The notes: generated by a model not told the origin, from the sequence alone. Counted from the stretch's first letter, positions 25,110 through 34,356 are shown. The stretch: 64,000 bases of DNA from Curtobacterium aurantiacum (GCF_018598555.1 NZ_JAHEWN010000014.1:32179-96178), one strand, 5' to 3'. Made by a program: numbers and translations.

Positions 25110-27035
25110 ATGAGCATGGAGAGCGCGGCCTGGAGCTCGCTGTACAAGATCTCGACGGCCAAGGACGGCAAGCACGGTTTCTCGCGCGCGTCCCTGCGGC
25201 GGATCATGTCCTTCGCGGTGCCCTACCGGGGCAAGCTGCTGGTGTTCATCACCCTCTCCGTCGTGGGAGCGTTCCTCGCGGTCGCGACACCGGTCCTCGC
25301 CGGCCAGGTGGTCGACGTCATCGTCGCCCGCGGCGAGATCAGCACCATCGTCCGGCTCGCCGTCGTCATCGCCCTCGTGGCCGTGGCCGACGCCGCCGTG
25401 TCGCTGACCACCCGCTGGTACTCGGCGCGGATCGGCGAAGGGGTGATCCTGGACCTCCGCACCGCCGTCTTCGACCACGTGCAGAAGATGCCCGTCGCGT
25501 TCTTCACCCGCACCCGGACCGGTGCGCTCGTGAGCCGCCTCAACAACGACGTGATCGGCGCGCAGCAGGCCTTCAGCGGCACGCTGTCCGGTGTGGTCAC
25601 GAACCTCGTGGCGCTGATCCTCACCCTGGTCGTCATGCTCAGCACCTCGTGGCTCGTGACGGTCCTCGCCGTGGTCATGCTCCCCGTCTTCCTGGTGCCC
25701 GCGCGCCGCATGGGCAGCCGACTCGCCGCGCTGCGACGCGAGGCCGCCGACCACAACTCCGCGATGAGCACGCAGATGACCGAGCGCTTCTCGGCGCCCG
25801 GCGCCACGCTCGTCAAGCTGTTCGGTCGGCCCGACGAGGAGGCCGAGGAGTTCCGCGTCCGCGCCGCGCGGGTCCGTGACATCGGGGTCCGGACCGCGAT
25901 GCTGCAGTTCGTCTTCTTCACCGCCCTCATGCTCGTGTCCGCGCTCGCCCTCGCCCTCGTGTACGGGCTCGGCGGCTTCCTCGCCCTCGCAGGGCAGCTG
26001 GACACCGGCGAGGTGGTCACCCTGGCGCTCCTCCTGACCCGTCTCTACGCGCCGCTGACGAGCCTCGCGAACGCTCGGGTGGAGATCATGAGCGCGGTGG
26101 TCAGCTTCGAGCGCGTCTTCGAGGTGCTGGACCTCGAACCGCTCATCCGGGAGCAGCCCGACGCCGTCACCGTCCCGGACGGCCCGGTGTCCGTCGAGTT
26201 CGACGACGTCCGGTTCGCCTACCCCTCCGCTGACAAGGTGTCCCTCGCCTCGCTCGAGGAGGTCTCCACGCTGGACACCCGCGGCGGCGAGGAGGTCCTG
26301 CACGGCCTGTCCTTCCGGATCGAGCCGGGCCAGACCGTCGCCCTGGTCGGGACGTCCGGTGCCGGCAAGTCCACGGTGGCGCAGCTCCTCTCCCGCCTCT
26401 ACGACGTCGACAGCGGTGCCGTCCGCCTCGCCGGCACGGACGTCCGCGACGTCACCTTCGCCTCGATGCGGCACACCCTCGGGATGGTGACGCAGGACGG
26501 CCACCTGTTCCACGAGACCATCCGCTCCAACCTCCGGTTCGCCCGACCGGAGGCCTCCGAGGACGAAGTGTGGGACGCCGTCCGTCGCGCACGGCTCGAG
26601 CCGCTCATCCGGTCCCTCCCCGACCAGCTCGACACCATGGTCGGTGAGCGCGGCTACCGGCTGTCCGGGGGCGAACGTCAGCGGATGACCATCGCGAGGC
26701 TCCTGCTCGCCCAGCCGCGCGTCGTCATCCTCGACGAGGCGACGGCGGCACTGGACTCGACGTCCGAGGCCGCCGTGCAGGCCGCGCTCGGCGAGGCGCT
26801 CGAGGGACGGACCGCGATGGTGATCGCACACCGCCTCTCCACCATCCGCAGCGCGGACATGATCCTCGTGGTCGAGGACGGCTCGATCGTGGAGCGCGGG
26901 ACGCACGAGGAACTGCTGGCCGCGGGTGGGCGGTACGAGGAGCTGCACCGGACCCAGTTCGCCGCGCAGAAGAACGTCGCGGCCGACGAGGAGGCACTGA
27001 GCGGGCCCGGGTCGCTGCGGACCGCGATCGACTGA
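25110..27035 (+). CDS. ABC exporter, fused permease-ATPase (type IV)
   Basis: A 641-aa half-transporter that probably works as a homodimer exporting lipid or drug-like substrates. Six TMs lie in residues 30-320 (TM1 about 38-60), with coupling-helix region TRTRTGALVSRLNNDV. The ATPase has Walker A LVGTSGAGKST, Q-loop MVTQDGHLFH, signature YRLSGGERQRMTIARLL, Walker B VVILDEATAALD and H-loop IAHRLSTI. About 20 extra residues (ADKVSLASLEEVSTLDTRGG) sit between the first ATPase strands, an insert not usual in this family. ATG 25110 has AAAGGA upstream; ATG 25095 is an alternative. Confidence 0.92.
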   Translation: MSMESAAWSSLYKISTAKDGKHGFSRASLRRIMSFAVPYRGKLLVFITLSVVGAFLAVATPVLAGQVVDVIVARGEISTIVRLAVVIALVAVADAAVSLTTRWYSARIGEGVILDLRTAVFDHVQKMPVAFFTRTRTGALVSRLNNDVIGAQQAFSGTLSGVVTNLVALILTLVVMLSTSWLVTVLAVVMLPVFLVPARRMGSRLAALRREAADHNSAMSTQMTERFSAPGATLVKLFGRPDEEAEEFRVRAARVRDIGVRTAMLQFVFFTALMLVSALALALVYGLGGFLALAGQLDTGEVVTLALLLTRLYAPLTSLANARVEIMSAVVSFERVFEVLDLEPLIREQPDAVTVPDGPVSVEFDDVRFAYPSADKVSLASLEEVSTLDTRGGEEVLHGLSFRIEPGQTVALVGTSGAGKSTVAQLLSRLYDVDSGAVRLAGTDVRDVTFASMRHTLGMVTQDGHLFHETIRSNLRFARPEASEDEVWDAVRRARLEPLIRSLPDQLDTMVGERGYRLSGGERQRMTIARLLLAQPRVVILDEATAALDSTSEAAVQAALGEALEGRTAMVIAHRLSTIRSADMILVVEDGSIVERGTHEELLAAGGRYEELHRTQFAAQKNVAADEEALSGPGSLRTAID

Positions 27036-27062
27036 ACGGAACGGGTGCGGAGGACCGGCCGC

Positions 27063-27102
27063 GGCACCGCAGGGGCACCGCAGGGGCACCGCAGGGGCAC
27101 CG
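27063..27102. repeat. 11-bp tandem repeat, 3.6 copies
   Basis: Unit GGCACCGCAGG repeats exactly at 27063, 27074 and 27085, with a partial fourth copy at 27096. It lies between the ABC exporter stop and the hairpin after tRNA-Met. It is probably slippage-prone; no function is suggested. Confidence 0.85.
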
Positions 27103-27116
27103 TGCCACGCACAGAG

Positions 27117-27156
27117 AAGGCCCCCTGACCCAGGAGATCCTGAACGAGAGGGCCTT
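27117..27156. terminator. Hairpin between ABC exporter and tRNA-Met
   Basis: Arms AAGGCCC (27117-27123) and GGGCCTT (27150-27156) enclose 26 nt that includes the inner CAGGAGATCCTG palindrome. It lies just 3' of tRNA-Met on the minus strand and downstream of the ABC gene on the plus strand. Confidence 0.55.
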
Positions 27157-27161
27157 GCGTG

Positions 27162-27235
27162 TAGCGAGGGCGGGACTTGAACCCGCGACCCCACGATTAT
27201 GAGTCGTGTGCTCTAACCAACTGAGCTACCCCGCC
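27162..27235 (-). tRNA. tRNA with CAT anticodon, probably elongator Met
   Basis: A 74-nt cloverleaf: acceptor GGCGGGG with CCTCGCT, D-loop AGTTGGTTAGAG, anticodon loop CTCATAA (CAT), T-arm CGGGTTCAAGTCCCG, discriminator A. The first pair is G-U and paired, so it is not an initiator tRNA. CAT can also be tRNA-Ile2 before lysidine modification; overall similarity to actinobacterial elongator tRNA-Met favours Met. CCA is not encoded. Confidence 0.9.
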
Positions 27236-27268
27236 AGAGATCCGGAAGCGACACGCGCACCGGGTCGG

Positions 27269-27340
27269 AGCCCCGAGTCAGGATTGAACTGACGACCCCC
27301 TCCTTACCATGGAGGTGCTCTACCACTGAGCTATCGGGGC
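27269..27340 (-). tRNA. tRNA-Thr (GGT anticodon)
   Basis: A 72-nt cloverleaf: acceptor GCCCCGA with TCGGGGC, D-loop CAGTGGTAGAG, anticodon loop ATGGTAA with anticodon GGT, T-arm GTCAGTTCAATCCTGAC, discriminator T. It is in tandem with the CAT tRNA 33 bp downstream, so they are probably cotranscribed. CCA is not encoded. Confidence 0.95.
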
Positions 27341-27433
27341 GATGTGCCGCGAACGGCACCACACGAGGATAGCAGACCACCGACGCTGCTCCGGAACCGG
27401 ACGAGACGCCCGGGCGTGCCGCGTCGCGGACCG

Positions 27434-28576
27434 CTAGTTCGCGTTGGCCTTGAGCCACGCCAGCGGGTCCACCGGGGCCCCGTCGACGTGCACCTCGAGG
27501 TGCAGGTGCGGGCCGGTGGAGTTGCCCGTGCTGCCGACGAGACCGAGGATGTCGCCTGCTTCGACGTGCTGGCCGGTGACGACCTTGAAGGAGTTGTCCT
27601 CCATGTGGCCGTAGACGCTGACGAACTGCTTGCCGTCGACGTCGTGCTCGACCCAGACGTCGTTGCCGAAGCCGCCGTCGTTCGCCTGCACCTTGATCAC
27701 GGTGCCGGCGGCGATCACGCCGATCGGCGTGCCCTCCCCCGGAGCGAAGTCGATGCCCATGTGGTTCGTCGAGCAGAACGAGCACCCGGCGACCTGGCGT
27801 CCGCCGAAGCCCGAGGTGATCGGGACGCCGGTGAGGAACGGCCACTGGATCGTGCCCGTCGGGTCGTTCGTGAAGGTCGAGGAGTCGACGTTGGCGTACT
27901 GCGTCGCGTCGGACACCGTGTACTGGTCACGGTCGGTGGAGCTGTCCGCCGCGGACCCGACCTGCATCGACTGGGTGGCACCGTCGGCGGCGGCACGGGC
28001 CGCGGTCGAACCGGACTGCGGCACCCAGAGCGCCTGCGCCGGCAGCGACGTCGAGACGACGAGACCGGCGGCGAAGAGGAGTGCACCCACCGCGGTCACC
28101 CGCGACGCGGCGCGACGGAACGACGCACCCTGCTTCGGGGTCCGAGCCGTCGCGGTCACGGGGGTCGGGGTGGAGCGGATGTGGCGGGTCGCACGATCGA
28201 CCGGGGCCGTCGTGGCCGGGCGGCTGCTGCGGCGACGGGACGCGGGGACCTGACCGGCGACCCGGCGCGGCTGCGACACCGAGGCGGCGGGAGCGATCGC
28301 CTGCACGACGGGCGAGGTGGGTGCCGGCGGCGTCGCGATGCGGGCGGCCGGGCGCGCGGGCGAGGCCGGTGCCAGGTCGATCGGCGAGACGGGAGCCGCG
28401 GGGGTCCCCGGCGTGGCCGCGCCGATCACGTCGTCGAAGGAGGGCCCCGTCGCGACCGTGCTCCTCGCCGCCGCTCGCTCCGCCTCGATCCGAGCTCGTC
28501 GGCTCAGGTGGACGACCGGCGCGGCGGCGTCGACGGAACCGTCGGTGGGAGCGGGCGAGAGCGGGGTGTGGGGCAT
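27434..28576 (-). CDS. Membrane-anchored M23 (LytM-type) peptidase
   Basis: A 380-aa cell-wall hydrolase. Residues 1-155 are cytoplasmic or disordered, rich in Pro, Ala and Arg. One TM lies at about 160-182. The LytM domain at about 240-378 has zinc ligands His272 and Asp276 in NHMGIDFAPG and His360 in GPHLHLEVHV, with active-site histidines H325 (YGHM) and H358. Thus it should cleave peptidoglycan cross-links outside the membrane. The long N-terminal cytoplasmic part is unusual and could tether a regulator. It is transcribed toward the tRNA-Thr gene. Confidence 0.9.
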   Translation of the reverse strand: MPHTPLSPAPTDGSVDAAAPVVHLSRRARIEAERAAARSTVATGPSFDDVIGAATPGTPAAPVSPIDLAPASPARPAARIATPPAPTSPVVQAIAPAASVSQPRRVAGQVPASRRRSSRPATTAPVDRATRHIRSTPTPVTATARTPKQGASFRRAASRVTAVGALLFAAGLVVSTSLPAQALWVPQSGSTAARAAADGATQSMQVGSAADSSTDRDQYTVSDATQYANVDSSTFTNDPTGTIQWPFLTGVPITSGFGGRQVAGCSFCSTNHMGIDFAPGEGTPIGVIAAGTVIKVQANDGGFGNDVWVEHDVDGKQFVSVYGHMEDNSFKVVTGQHVEAGDILGLVGSTGNSTGPHLHLEVHVDGAPVDPLAWLKANAN

Positions 28577-28724
28577 GCGTGCGGTGGCGATCCTGATCGG
28601 GGAAGGGCTCGCTCGATGGTAACGAGCAGATAACGGGACCTGAGCACGCTAGCAAAGCTCGTCGCACGTCGCCAGTCGTGGTCATGTCCACACCGCACCC
28701 CCAGACCTGGGGCCCGGCGAGTCG

Positions 28725-29555
28725 TCAGGCCTCGATCGCGCCGAGTGCGTCGGCCTCCAACCTGCGGACCAGGGCCTCGAGATCGTCTGCGACCGCCGGG
28801 CTCGCGAACAGGTACGACCGGGTCCCGCCGGCCTCCCAGATGCGGATCGTGGCACCCGCCTCCTGCGCGACGAGGGCGCCGCCGGCCATGTCCCACGGGT
28901 TGATCCCGCGCTCGTAGTAGGCGTCGACGACCCCGGCCCCGACGGCACAGCAGTCCAGCGACGCCGCTCCCCCGCGGCGGATGTCGCGCACCTCGCCGAT
29001 CAGTCCGGCGAGCACGCCGACCTGCTCACGCCGACGGTCGGCGGTGTAGCCGAAGCCGGTCGCGACGAGCGTCTCGGCGAGCGATGCGGGCGTGGCGACG
29101 GACAGCGGCTGTCCGTCACGGGTCGCACCTTGCCCGACGGCCGCGCGGAAGACGGTGCCCGTCGCCGGAGCCACGACGACGCCCGCGATCGGCTCCCAGG
29201 TCATCGGGTCCGGTGCACCCCGGACGACGCCGATGCTGACGCCGTACTCGGCACTGCCGTAGAGGTAGTTGACCGTGCCGTCGATCGGGTCGACCACCCA
29301 GGTGATGCCCGAGGCACCGGAGGCGGAGCCGGACTCCTCGCCGTGGAAGGCGTCGTCGGGGCGGGCCTCGGCGATCCGGGCGCGGATGAGCGCCTCGACC
29401 TCGCGGTCGGCGGCCGTGACCACGTCGACGATGCTGGACTTCCGGTCCGCGACCTCGACCCCCTCGGCGCGGCGCCGTGCGGCCAGTGCCGCCGCGTCAC
29501 GGGCGATCGACTCGGCGAGGTCGGCGAACTGGGACGGGGTGAGATCGGGAGCCAT
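28725..29555 (-). CDS. Inositol monophosphatase family protein
   Basis: A 276-aa Mg-dependent phosphatase (IMPase/SuhB type). Metal ligands are visible in HGEESG (Glu73, Glu74) and DPIDGT (Asp89, Asp92), with the third-metal Asp in INPWDMAGGALVAQEAG. The family dephosphorylates inositol-1-phosphate, histidinol phosphate or related monophosphates; which one is not set by the sequence. The ATG at 29555 has GGAGG 9 nt upstream. It is a single gene between the M23 peptidase gene and tRNA-Tyr. Confidence 0.93.
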   Translation of the reverse strand: MAPDLTPSQFADLAESIARDAAALAARRRAEGVEVADRKSSIVDVVTAADREVEALIRARIAEARPDDAFHGEESGSASGASGITWVVDPIDGTVNYLYGSAEYGVSIGVVRGAPDPMTWEPIAGVVVAPATGTVFRAAVGQGATRDGQPLSVATPASLAETLVATGFGYTADRRREQVGVLAGLIGEVRDIRRGGAASLDCCAVGAGVVDAYYERGINPWDMAGGALVAQEAGATIRIWEAGGTRSYLFASPAVADDLEALVRRLEADALGAIEA

Positions 29556-29578
29556 GCACCCATCCTCCCGGAAACACC

Positions 29579-29609
29579 ATCGGCCCCGTCCGCAGTGGAC
29601 GGGGCCGAT
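29579..29609 (-). terminator. Terminator of tRNA-Tyr
   Basis: A perfect 13-bp stem (29579-29591 with 29597-29609), arms starting ATCGGCCCCGTCC, loop of 5 nt. It starts 7 nt after the tRNA 3' end; in the minus direction it is followed by GGTGTTTCC. Confidence 0.85.
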
Positions 29610-29616
29610 CAGGTGG

Positions 29617-29698
29617 TGGCAAGTGAGGGATTCGAACCCCCGAAGGCTACGCCGGCTGATTTACAGTCAGATCCCTTTGGCCGCTTGGGTAACTTGCC
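29617..29698 (-). tRNA. tRNA-Tyr (GTA anticodon)
   Basis: An 82-nt class II tRNA: acceptor GGCAAGT with ACTTGCC, anticodon loop CTGTAAA (GTA), an extended variable arm, T-arm GGGGGTTCGAATCCCTC, discriminator A. The long variable arm is normal for bacterial tRNA-Tyr. Confidence 0.95.
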
Positions 29699-29835
29699 AT
29701 GCGCACCCAGCCGGTGTGATCACCAACCGAAGGCGCGCACAAGAGCATAGCGGATCCGCAACGGTGCTCGTGACCACCGTGCGCCGATCCACGCGACCGG
29801 AACCGCGCCTCCAGTCCGCCGTTAGGCTGTCCCGC

Positions 29836-30324
29836 ATGGCAGACAGTTCCTTCGACGTGGTCAGCAAGGTCGACAAGATGGAGGCGGAGAACGCCCTCAA
29901 CCAGGCCGCCAAGGAGATCGAGCAGCGGTACGACTTCAAGGGTGCCGACGCTTCGATCGCGTTCAGCGGCGAGGACGTCCTGATCAAGGCGAACTCGGAA
30001 GAGCGCGCCAAGGCGGTCCTCGACGTGCTGCAGAGCAAGGCGATCAAGCGCAACATCAGCCTGAAGAGCCTCGACGCCGGCGACCCGTACCCCTCGGGCA
30101 AGGAGTACCGCATCGAGGTGAAGTTCAAGAACGGCATCGAGCAGGACGTCGCGAAGAAGATCGGCGCCTTCCTGCGCGCGAACGCCCCGAAGTCCGTGAA
30201 GAGCCAGATCCAGGGTGATGAACTCCGCGTCTCCTCGAAGAGCCGCGACGACCTGCAGAACACGATCCAGCTCCTCAAGGGTGAAGAGTTCGACGTGCCG
30301 CTCCAGTACATCAACTTCCGCTGA
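29836..30324 (+). CDS. YajQ-family nucleotide/c-di-GMP-binding protein
   Basis: A 162-aa protein made of two ferredoxin-like domains: MADSSFDVVSKVDKMEAENAL at the start, RYDFKGADASI, and the C-terminal DELRVSSKSRDDLQ followed by PLQYINFR. Some homologues bind cyclic di-GMP and act as transcription co-factors; others are poorly understood. A -10-like TAGGCT (29823-29828) lies 7 nt before ATG 29836, giving a leaderless message. A lone GCGCCTCCAGTCC arm of the GGAGGC hairpin family sits just upstream. Cardiolipin synthase follows 40 bp later. Confidence 0.95.
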   Translation: MADSSFDVVSKVDKMEAENALNQAAKEIEQRYDFKGADASIAFSGEDVLIKANSEERAKAVLDVLQSKAIKRNISLKSLDAGDPYPSGKEYRIEVKFKNGIEQDVAKKIGAFLRANAPKSVKSQIQGDELRVSSKSRDDLQNTIQLLKGEEFDVPLQYINFR

Positions 30325-30364
30325 CCCGCGGCACCCTCCGAACGACACCCGACACCGGCACCCC

Positions 30365-31825
30365 GTGGAGCACTGGCTCAGCGTCGTCATCACCGTCCTG
30401 CTCGTCCTGCTGGACCTGGCGATCCGCGTCTTCTCGATCATCTACGTCCCGATCAACCGGAAGCCGCAGACCGCGACGGCCTGGCTGCTCGCGATCTTCC
30501 TCATCCCGTACATCGGGTTCATCGTCTTCCTGGTCATCGGGTCGACGAAGCTCCCGCGTGCCCGCCGGGAGAAGCAGACCGAGATCAACGCGTACATCCT
30601 CGAGCAGACCGAGGGCATCGAGCGAGTGCGCCGTGACCACCCGTGGCCCGCGTGGCTCGAGAGCATCACGCGACTGAACCGTGAACTCGGCGCGATGCCC
30701 CTGGTCGGCGGCAACTCCGCGGAGCTCTACCCGGACTCCGAGGAGTCCATCGCGGAGATGACCCGGGCGATCGACCAGTCCCGCCGGTTCGTGCACGTCG
30801 AGTTCTACATCGCGACGCTCGACGACACCACGCGGCCGTTCTTCGACGCCCTCGCCCGCGCGCAGGCCCGTGGCGTCACGGTGCGCTTCCTGCTCGACCA
30901 CTGGGCCAGCCGCGGGTACCCCGGCTACAAGGAGACCCTGTCGTTCATGGACCGGGCCGGCATCGAGTGGCACCTGATGCTGCCGCTCCTGCCGCTGCAG
31001 GGGAAGTTCCAGCGCCCGGACCTCCGCAACCACCGGAAGATCATGGTGATCGACGGGTCCGTCGCGTTCACCGGTTCGCAGAACCTGATCGACGCGTCGT
31101 ACGACCTGCGGTCCCACGTCGAGAAGGGCATGGTCTACAAGGACCTGTTCGCCCGGTTCGAGGGACCGGTCGTCGCCGGGCTCAACGCCCTGTTCGTCAC
31201 CGACTGGTACAGCGAGACCGACGAGCTGCTGCTCCGTGAGAGCGACCCCGTGCAGCGCGCCGACCGCGGGGACGCGCTCGACTGCCAGGTGGTGCCGTCC
31301 GGACCGGGCTTCGACGGTGAGAACAACCTGCGCCTGTTCAACGCGCTGCTCTACTCGGCGCAGCAGCGGGTCTCGATCACGTCGCCGTACTTCGTGCCCG
31401 ACGACTCGATGCTCTACGCCATCACGACGACGGCCCAGCGCGGGGTCGAGGTCGAGCTCTTCGTCGGTGAACTGGGCGACCACGCGATGACCTGGCACGC
31501 GCAGCGCTCCTACTACGAGGAACTGCTGCGTGCCGGTGTGAGGATCTGGCTGTACCGGGCCCCGACGATCCTGCACGCCAAGCACTTCACGATCGACGAC
31601 GAGGTGTCGGTGATCGGGTCGAGCAACATGGACATGCGCTCGTTCAGCCTGAACCTCGAGGTCTCGGTCATGGTCCGCGGGCACCGGTTCGTCGACGCCC
31701 TGCGCGAGGTGCAGGACTCCTACAAGCAGCACAGCTTCGAACTCACGCTCGACGCGTGGGTCGACCGTCCGCGACGTTCCAAGGTACTCGACAACGTCGC
31801 GCGGCTCACGGCGGCGCTGCAGTAG
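30365..31825 (+). CDS. cls: Cardiolipin synthase (PLD family)
   Basis: A 486-aa membrane phospholipase-D-type enzyme that joins two phosphatidylglycerols, or PG with another phospholipid, into cardiolipin. Two N-terminal TMs (about 3-25 and 35-58) belong to the PLDc_N region. Both HKD motifs are present: NHRKIMVIDGSVAFTGSQN and HAKHFTIDDEVSVIGSSN. Length is standard. GTG 30365 is the first start before the TM and lacks a clear ribosome site; it follows the YajQ gene by 40 bp. Confidence 0.93.
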   Translation: MEHWLSVVITVLLVLLDLAIRVFSIIYVPINRKPQTATAWLLAIFLIPYIGFIVFLVIGSTKLPRARREKQTEINAYILEQTEGIERVRRDHPWPAWLESITRLNRELGAMPLVGGNSAELYPDSEESIAEMTRAIDQSRRFVHVEFYIATLDDTTRPFFDALARAQARGVTVRFLLDHWASRGYPGYKETLSFMDRAGIEWHLMLPLLPLQGKFQRPDLRNHRKIMVIDGSVAFTGSQNLIDASYDLRSHVEKGMVYKDLFARFEGPVVAGLNALFVTDWYSETDELLLRESDPVQRADRGDALDCQVVPSGPGFDGENNLRLFNALLYSAQQRVSITSPYFVPDDSMLYAITTTAQRGVEVELFVGELGDHAMTWHAQRSYYEELLRAGVRIWLYRAPTILHAKHFTIDDEVSVIGSSNMDMRSFSLNLEVSVMVRGHRFVDALREVQDSYKQHSFELTLDAWVDRPRRSKVLDNVARLTAALQ

Positions 31826-31861
31826 CTGTCTGGAGGCCCGGTGCGGGTCCGCCGCGTGCGC

Positions 31862-32977
31862 TCAGCGCATCGGGACGAGGGATGCCAGGGCCCCGACCAC
31901 CCGCTCGAGCGGGCCGCGGCCGAGGAACCGGCGCCAGAGCATCGCGAAGATGACGGACCCGAGCGCGAACCACTCCCAGGCCTCCGCGGAGTCCGGGTAC
32001 ACCGGCAGCAGCGCGATCACCACGAGGTGCCCGGAGTACACCGTCAGCGGCATCGACCCCACCGCCGCCAGCGGGAAGGCGATCCGTTCCAGCAGGCGGC
32101 CCCGGCCGTCGAACACGAGCAGGCAGAGGGCGATGACCGCGACCGCCACCCCGGCGGTCCCCACGACGTCGACGACGGACGACGAGTGGTCGCGCGGCGA
32201 CAGGAACAGCTGTGCGAGCGCTCCGGAGGGCGTCGAGCCCGCTCCGGCGAACGGCACGCCGGGGAACGCCAGGTCGACGTCGTCCGGCAGCGGGGCGACG
32301 ACGGCACCGACGACGTACGCCGTGGCGGCGACCAGTGCGCCGGACACGAGGAGCGCGACCTGCCCGCCACGATCCTCCAGGCCGGTCCGGGCGACCGCGA
32401 GCCCGACCAGGACGTACGCCAGGAACGTGACCAGGGGGTAGACCAGGCCGAGCTGGACGCCGACCATGCCGGCGTCCGCGTACGCCGGAGCGATCGCGAG
32501 CACGGCGAGCGGCGACAGCACCGCGCAGACAGCGGCGATGCCGAGCAGTGCCGCCGGTGGGAGACGCAGCACCGGGACCACCAGCAGGAACAGCACCCCG
32601 TACGTCGGCAGGATCACGTACACGGGGGTGTCGAGCGCGATGAGCGCGAAGCCGATGACGACGACGACCACCGCGCGGATCGCGAGCCGGGCACGGATGC
32701 GTCCGATGGTCGGCGAGCCCGGCGGGTCCGTGCGACCGCTCGTCAGTCCGATCGAGACCCCGGCGAGCACCGCGAACAGCGTCGACGGACGCCCGTGGGC
32801 GATGGCCGACCAGGTCGCCGGGTCGGTCCAGTCGAGCTGGTCCGCGATGCCGCCGATGTGTGCGGCCATCATGCCGAGCAGCGCGACCGCCCGTGCGACG
32901 TCGACGCCGAGCAGCCGGGCCCCGGAAGCGGACGCGCCCCGCACCGCGGTGGGCGGGACGGGGCGCGTGTCGGTCAT
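31862..32977 (-). CDS. Heparan-alpha-glucosaminide acetyltransferase-like membrane protein
   Basis: A 371-aa protein with about ten TMs. The N-terminal LLGVDVARAVALLGMMAAHIG is typical of the HGSNAT/DUF1624-DUF418 transmembrane acyltransferases, including the conserved His after TM1. SMPLTVYSGHLVVIALL near the C-terminus matches DUF418. Such proteins move acetyl groups across the membrane to surface sugars. The substrate is unknown. It lies 5 bp after the FprA-like gene stop on the same strand, so it is probably cotranscribed. Confidence 0.78.
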   Translation of the reverse strand: MTDTRPVPPTAVRGASASGARLLGVDVARAVALLGMMAAHIGGIADQLDWTDPATWSAIAHGRPSTLFAVLAGVSIGLTSGRTDPPGSPTIGRIRARLAIRAVVVVVIGFALIALDTPVYVILPTYGVLFLLVVPVLRLPPAALLGIAAVCAVLSPLAVLAIAPAYADAGMVGVQLGLVYPLVTFLAYVLVGLAVARTGLEDRGGQVALLVSGALVAATAYVVGAVVAPLPDDVDLAFPGVPFAGAGSTPSGALAQLFLSPRDHSSSVVDVVGTAGVAVAVIALCLLVFDGRGRLLERIAFPLAAVGSMPLTVYSGHLVVIALLPVYPDSAEAWEWFALGSVIFAMLWRRFLGRGPLERVVGALASLVPMR

Positions 32978-32982
32978 GGTCG

Positions 32983-34356
32983 TCAGTTCGTCGGGGCGTC
33001 GACGCGACCGAGCGAGACGTCGATCATCTCGTCGCGCGGCACGACCTTGACGCGCTCGCGCCCGTCCACCGCGCCGAGCGCCTGCTCGTGGGTGTCGAGG
33101 TGGTGCCAGCCCTCGAGGTCGGTGTACTCGACACCGCGCTCGCGGAGCAGGGCCGGGATCGCCTCGTCGGAGGGGTCATCCGGCGTCCACCAGCTCGCCT
33201 GGTCGTTGACGATGTGCTGCACGGTCTCCATCGCGTCGGACTTGGTGTGTCCGATGAGGCCGACCGGTCCACGCTTGATCCAGCCGGTGGCGTACACACC
33301 GGGGATCTGCTGGTTGTCGTCGTCGAGGACCTGGCCCTCGTGGTTCGGGATCACGCCGTGCCGCTCGTCGAACGGCAGACCGGGCAGCGGCGAACCGAAG
33401 TACCCGACCGCGCGGTAGGCGGCCTGGATCGGGATCTCGCGGATCTCGCCGGTGCCCTCGACGCCGCCCTCGCCGTTCGGGCGCGTGCGCTCGTACCGGA
33501 TGGCGGTCAGCTTGCCCTGCTCGTCGCCGACGAACTCGATCGGCTTCGCGTAGAAGTGCAGGTGCAGGCGGCGGCTGGCCTGGCCGACCTCACGCGTGCG
33601 CCACTGCTCGAGGACACGGTTGATCACCATGACCTGCTTGTTCGTCGCGATCGCGGTCTTCGACGCCTCGTCGTGGTCGAAGTCCTCGTCGTAGACCACC
33701 ATGTCGACGTCACGGACCTCGCCGAGCTCGCGGAGCTCGAGCGGCGTGAACTTCACCTGCGCGGGGCCGCGGCGGCCGAAGACGTGCACGTCGGTGACGG
33801 GCGACGCCTTGAGGCCCTCGTAGACGTTCGCCGGGATCTCGGTCGGCAGCAGGTCGTCGGCGTGCTTCGCGAGGATGCGCGAGACGTCGAGGGCGACGTT
33901 GCCGACGCCGATCACCGCGACGCTCTCGGCGTTCAGCGGCCAGGTGCGCGGGACGTCGGGGTGGCCGTCGAACCAGCTCACGAACTCGGCTGCGCCGTAC
34001 GAGCCGTCGAGGTCGACGCCGGGGATGTCCAGGTCGGCGTCCTTGATCGCACCGGTCGAGAAGACGACCGCGTTGTAGTGCTTCTTCAGGTCGTCGAGGG
34101 TGATGTCCTCGCCGTAGCGGACGTTGCCGAACAGCCGGACGACGCCGCGGTCGAGGACGTCGCGCAGGGCGTTGATGATGCCCTTGATGCGGGGGTGGTC
34201 GGGGGCGACGCCGTACCGGACCAGGCCGTACGGCGCGGGGAGCTGTTCGAACAGGTCGATCGACACGTCGTAGCCGTGGGCCTCGCGCAGCAGGATGTCC
34301 GCGGCGTAGATGCCGGCGGGGCCGGCGCCGACGATGGCGAGTCGGAGGGTGGGCAC
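32983..34356 (-). CDS. FAD-dependent ferredoxin-NADP reductase (FprA/adrenodoxin reductase type)
   Basis: A 457-aa flavoprotein transferring electrons between NADPH and ferredoxins. It has the FAD Rossmann motif LAIVGAGPAGIYAAD (5-19), the FEQLPAPYGLVRYGVAPDHP signature, the NADP motif VAVIGVGNVALDVSR (about 147-161) and the C-terminal YATGWIKRGPVGLIGHTKSDA typical of the adrenodoxin-reductase family. GTG 34356 has GGAG 7 nt upstream. It lies downstream of the prenyl synthase; its partner ferredoxin is not in the window. Confidence 0.93.
   Translation of the reverse strand: MPTLRLAIVGAGPAGIYAADILLREAHGYDVSIDLFEQLPAPYGLVRYGVAPDHPRIKGIINALRDVLDRGVVRLFGNVRYGEDITLDDLKKHYNAVVFSTGAIKDADLDIPGVDLDGSYGAAEFVSWFDGHPDVPRTWPLNAESVAVIGVGNVALDVSRILAKHADDLLPTEIPANVYEGLKASPVTDVHVFGRRGPAQVKFTPLELRELGEVRDVDMVVYDEDFDHDEASKTAIATNKQVMVINRVLEQWRTREVGQASRRLHLHFYAKPIEFVGDEQGKLTAIRYERTRPNGEGGVEGTGEIREIPIQAAYRAVGYFGSPLPGLPFDERHGVIPNHEGQVLDDDNQQIPGVYATGWIKRGPVGLIGHTKSDAMETVQHIVNDQASWWTPDDPSDEAIPALLRERGVEYTDLEGWHHLDTHEQALGAVDGRERVKVVPRDEMIDVSLGRVDAPTN

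Noticed and set aside
25038..27194. 718-codon open frame antisense to the ABC exporter
   Set aside because: The sense frame has all ABC motifs; the antisense product is low-complexity and has no domain.
27162..27235. Initiator tRNA-Met
   Set aside because: The first acceptor pair can form (G-U) and the anticodon stem lacks the three G-C pairs expected for an initiator.
28577..28724. Regulatory repeat near GTTATCTGCTCGTTAC before the M23 gene
   Set aside because: The symmetry is too weak to call; several AT-rich hexamers could be the -10 and none is decisive.
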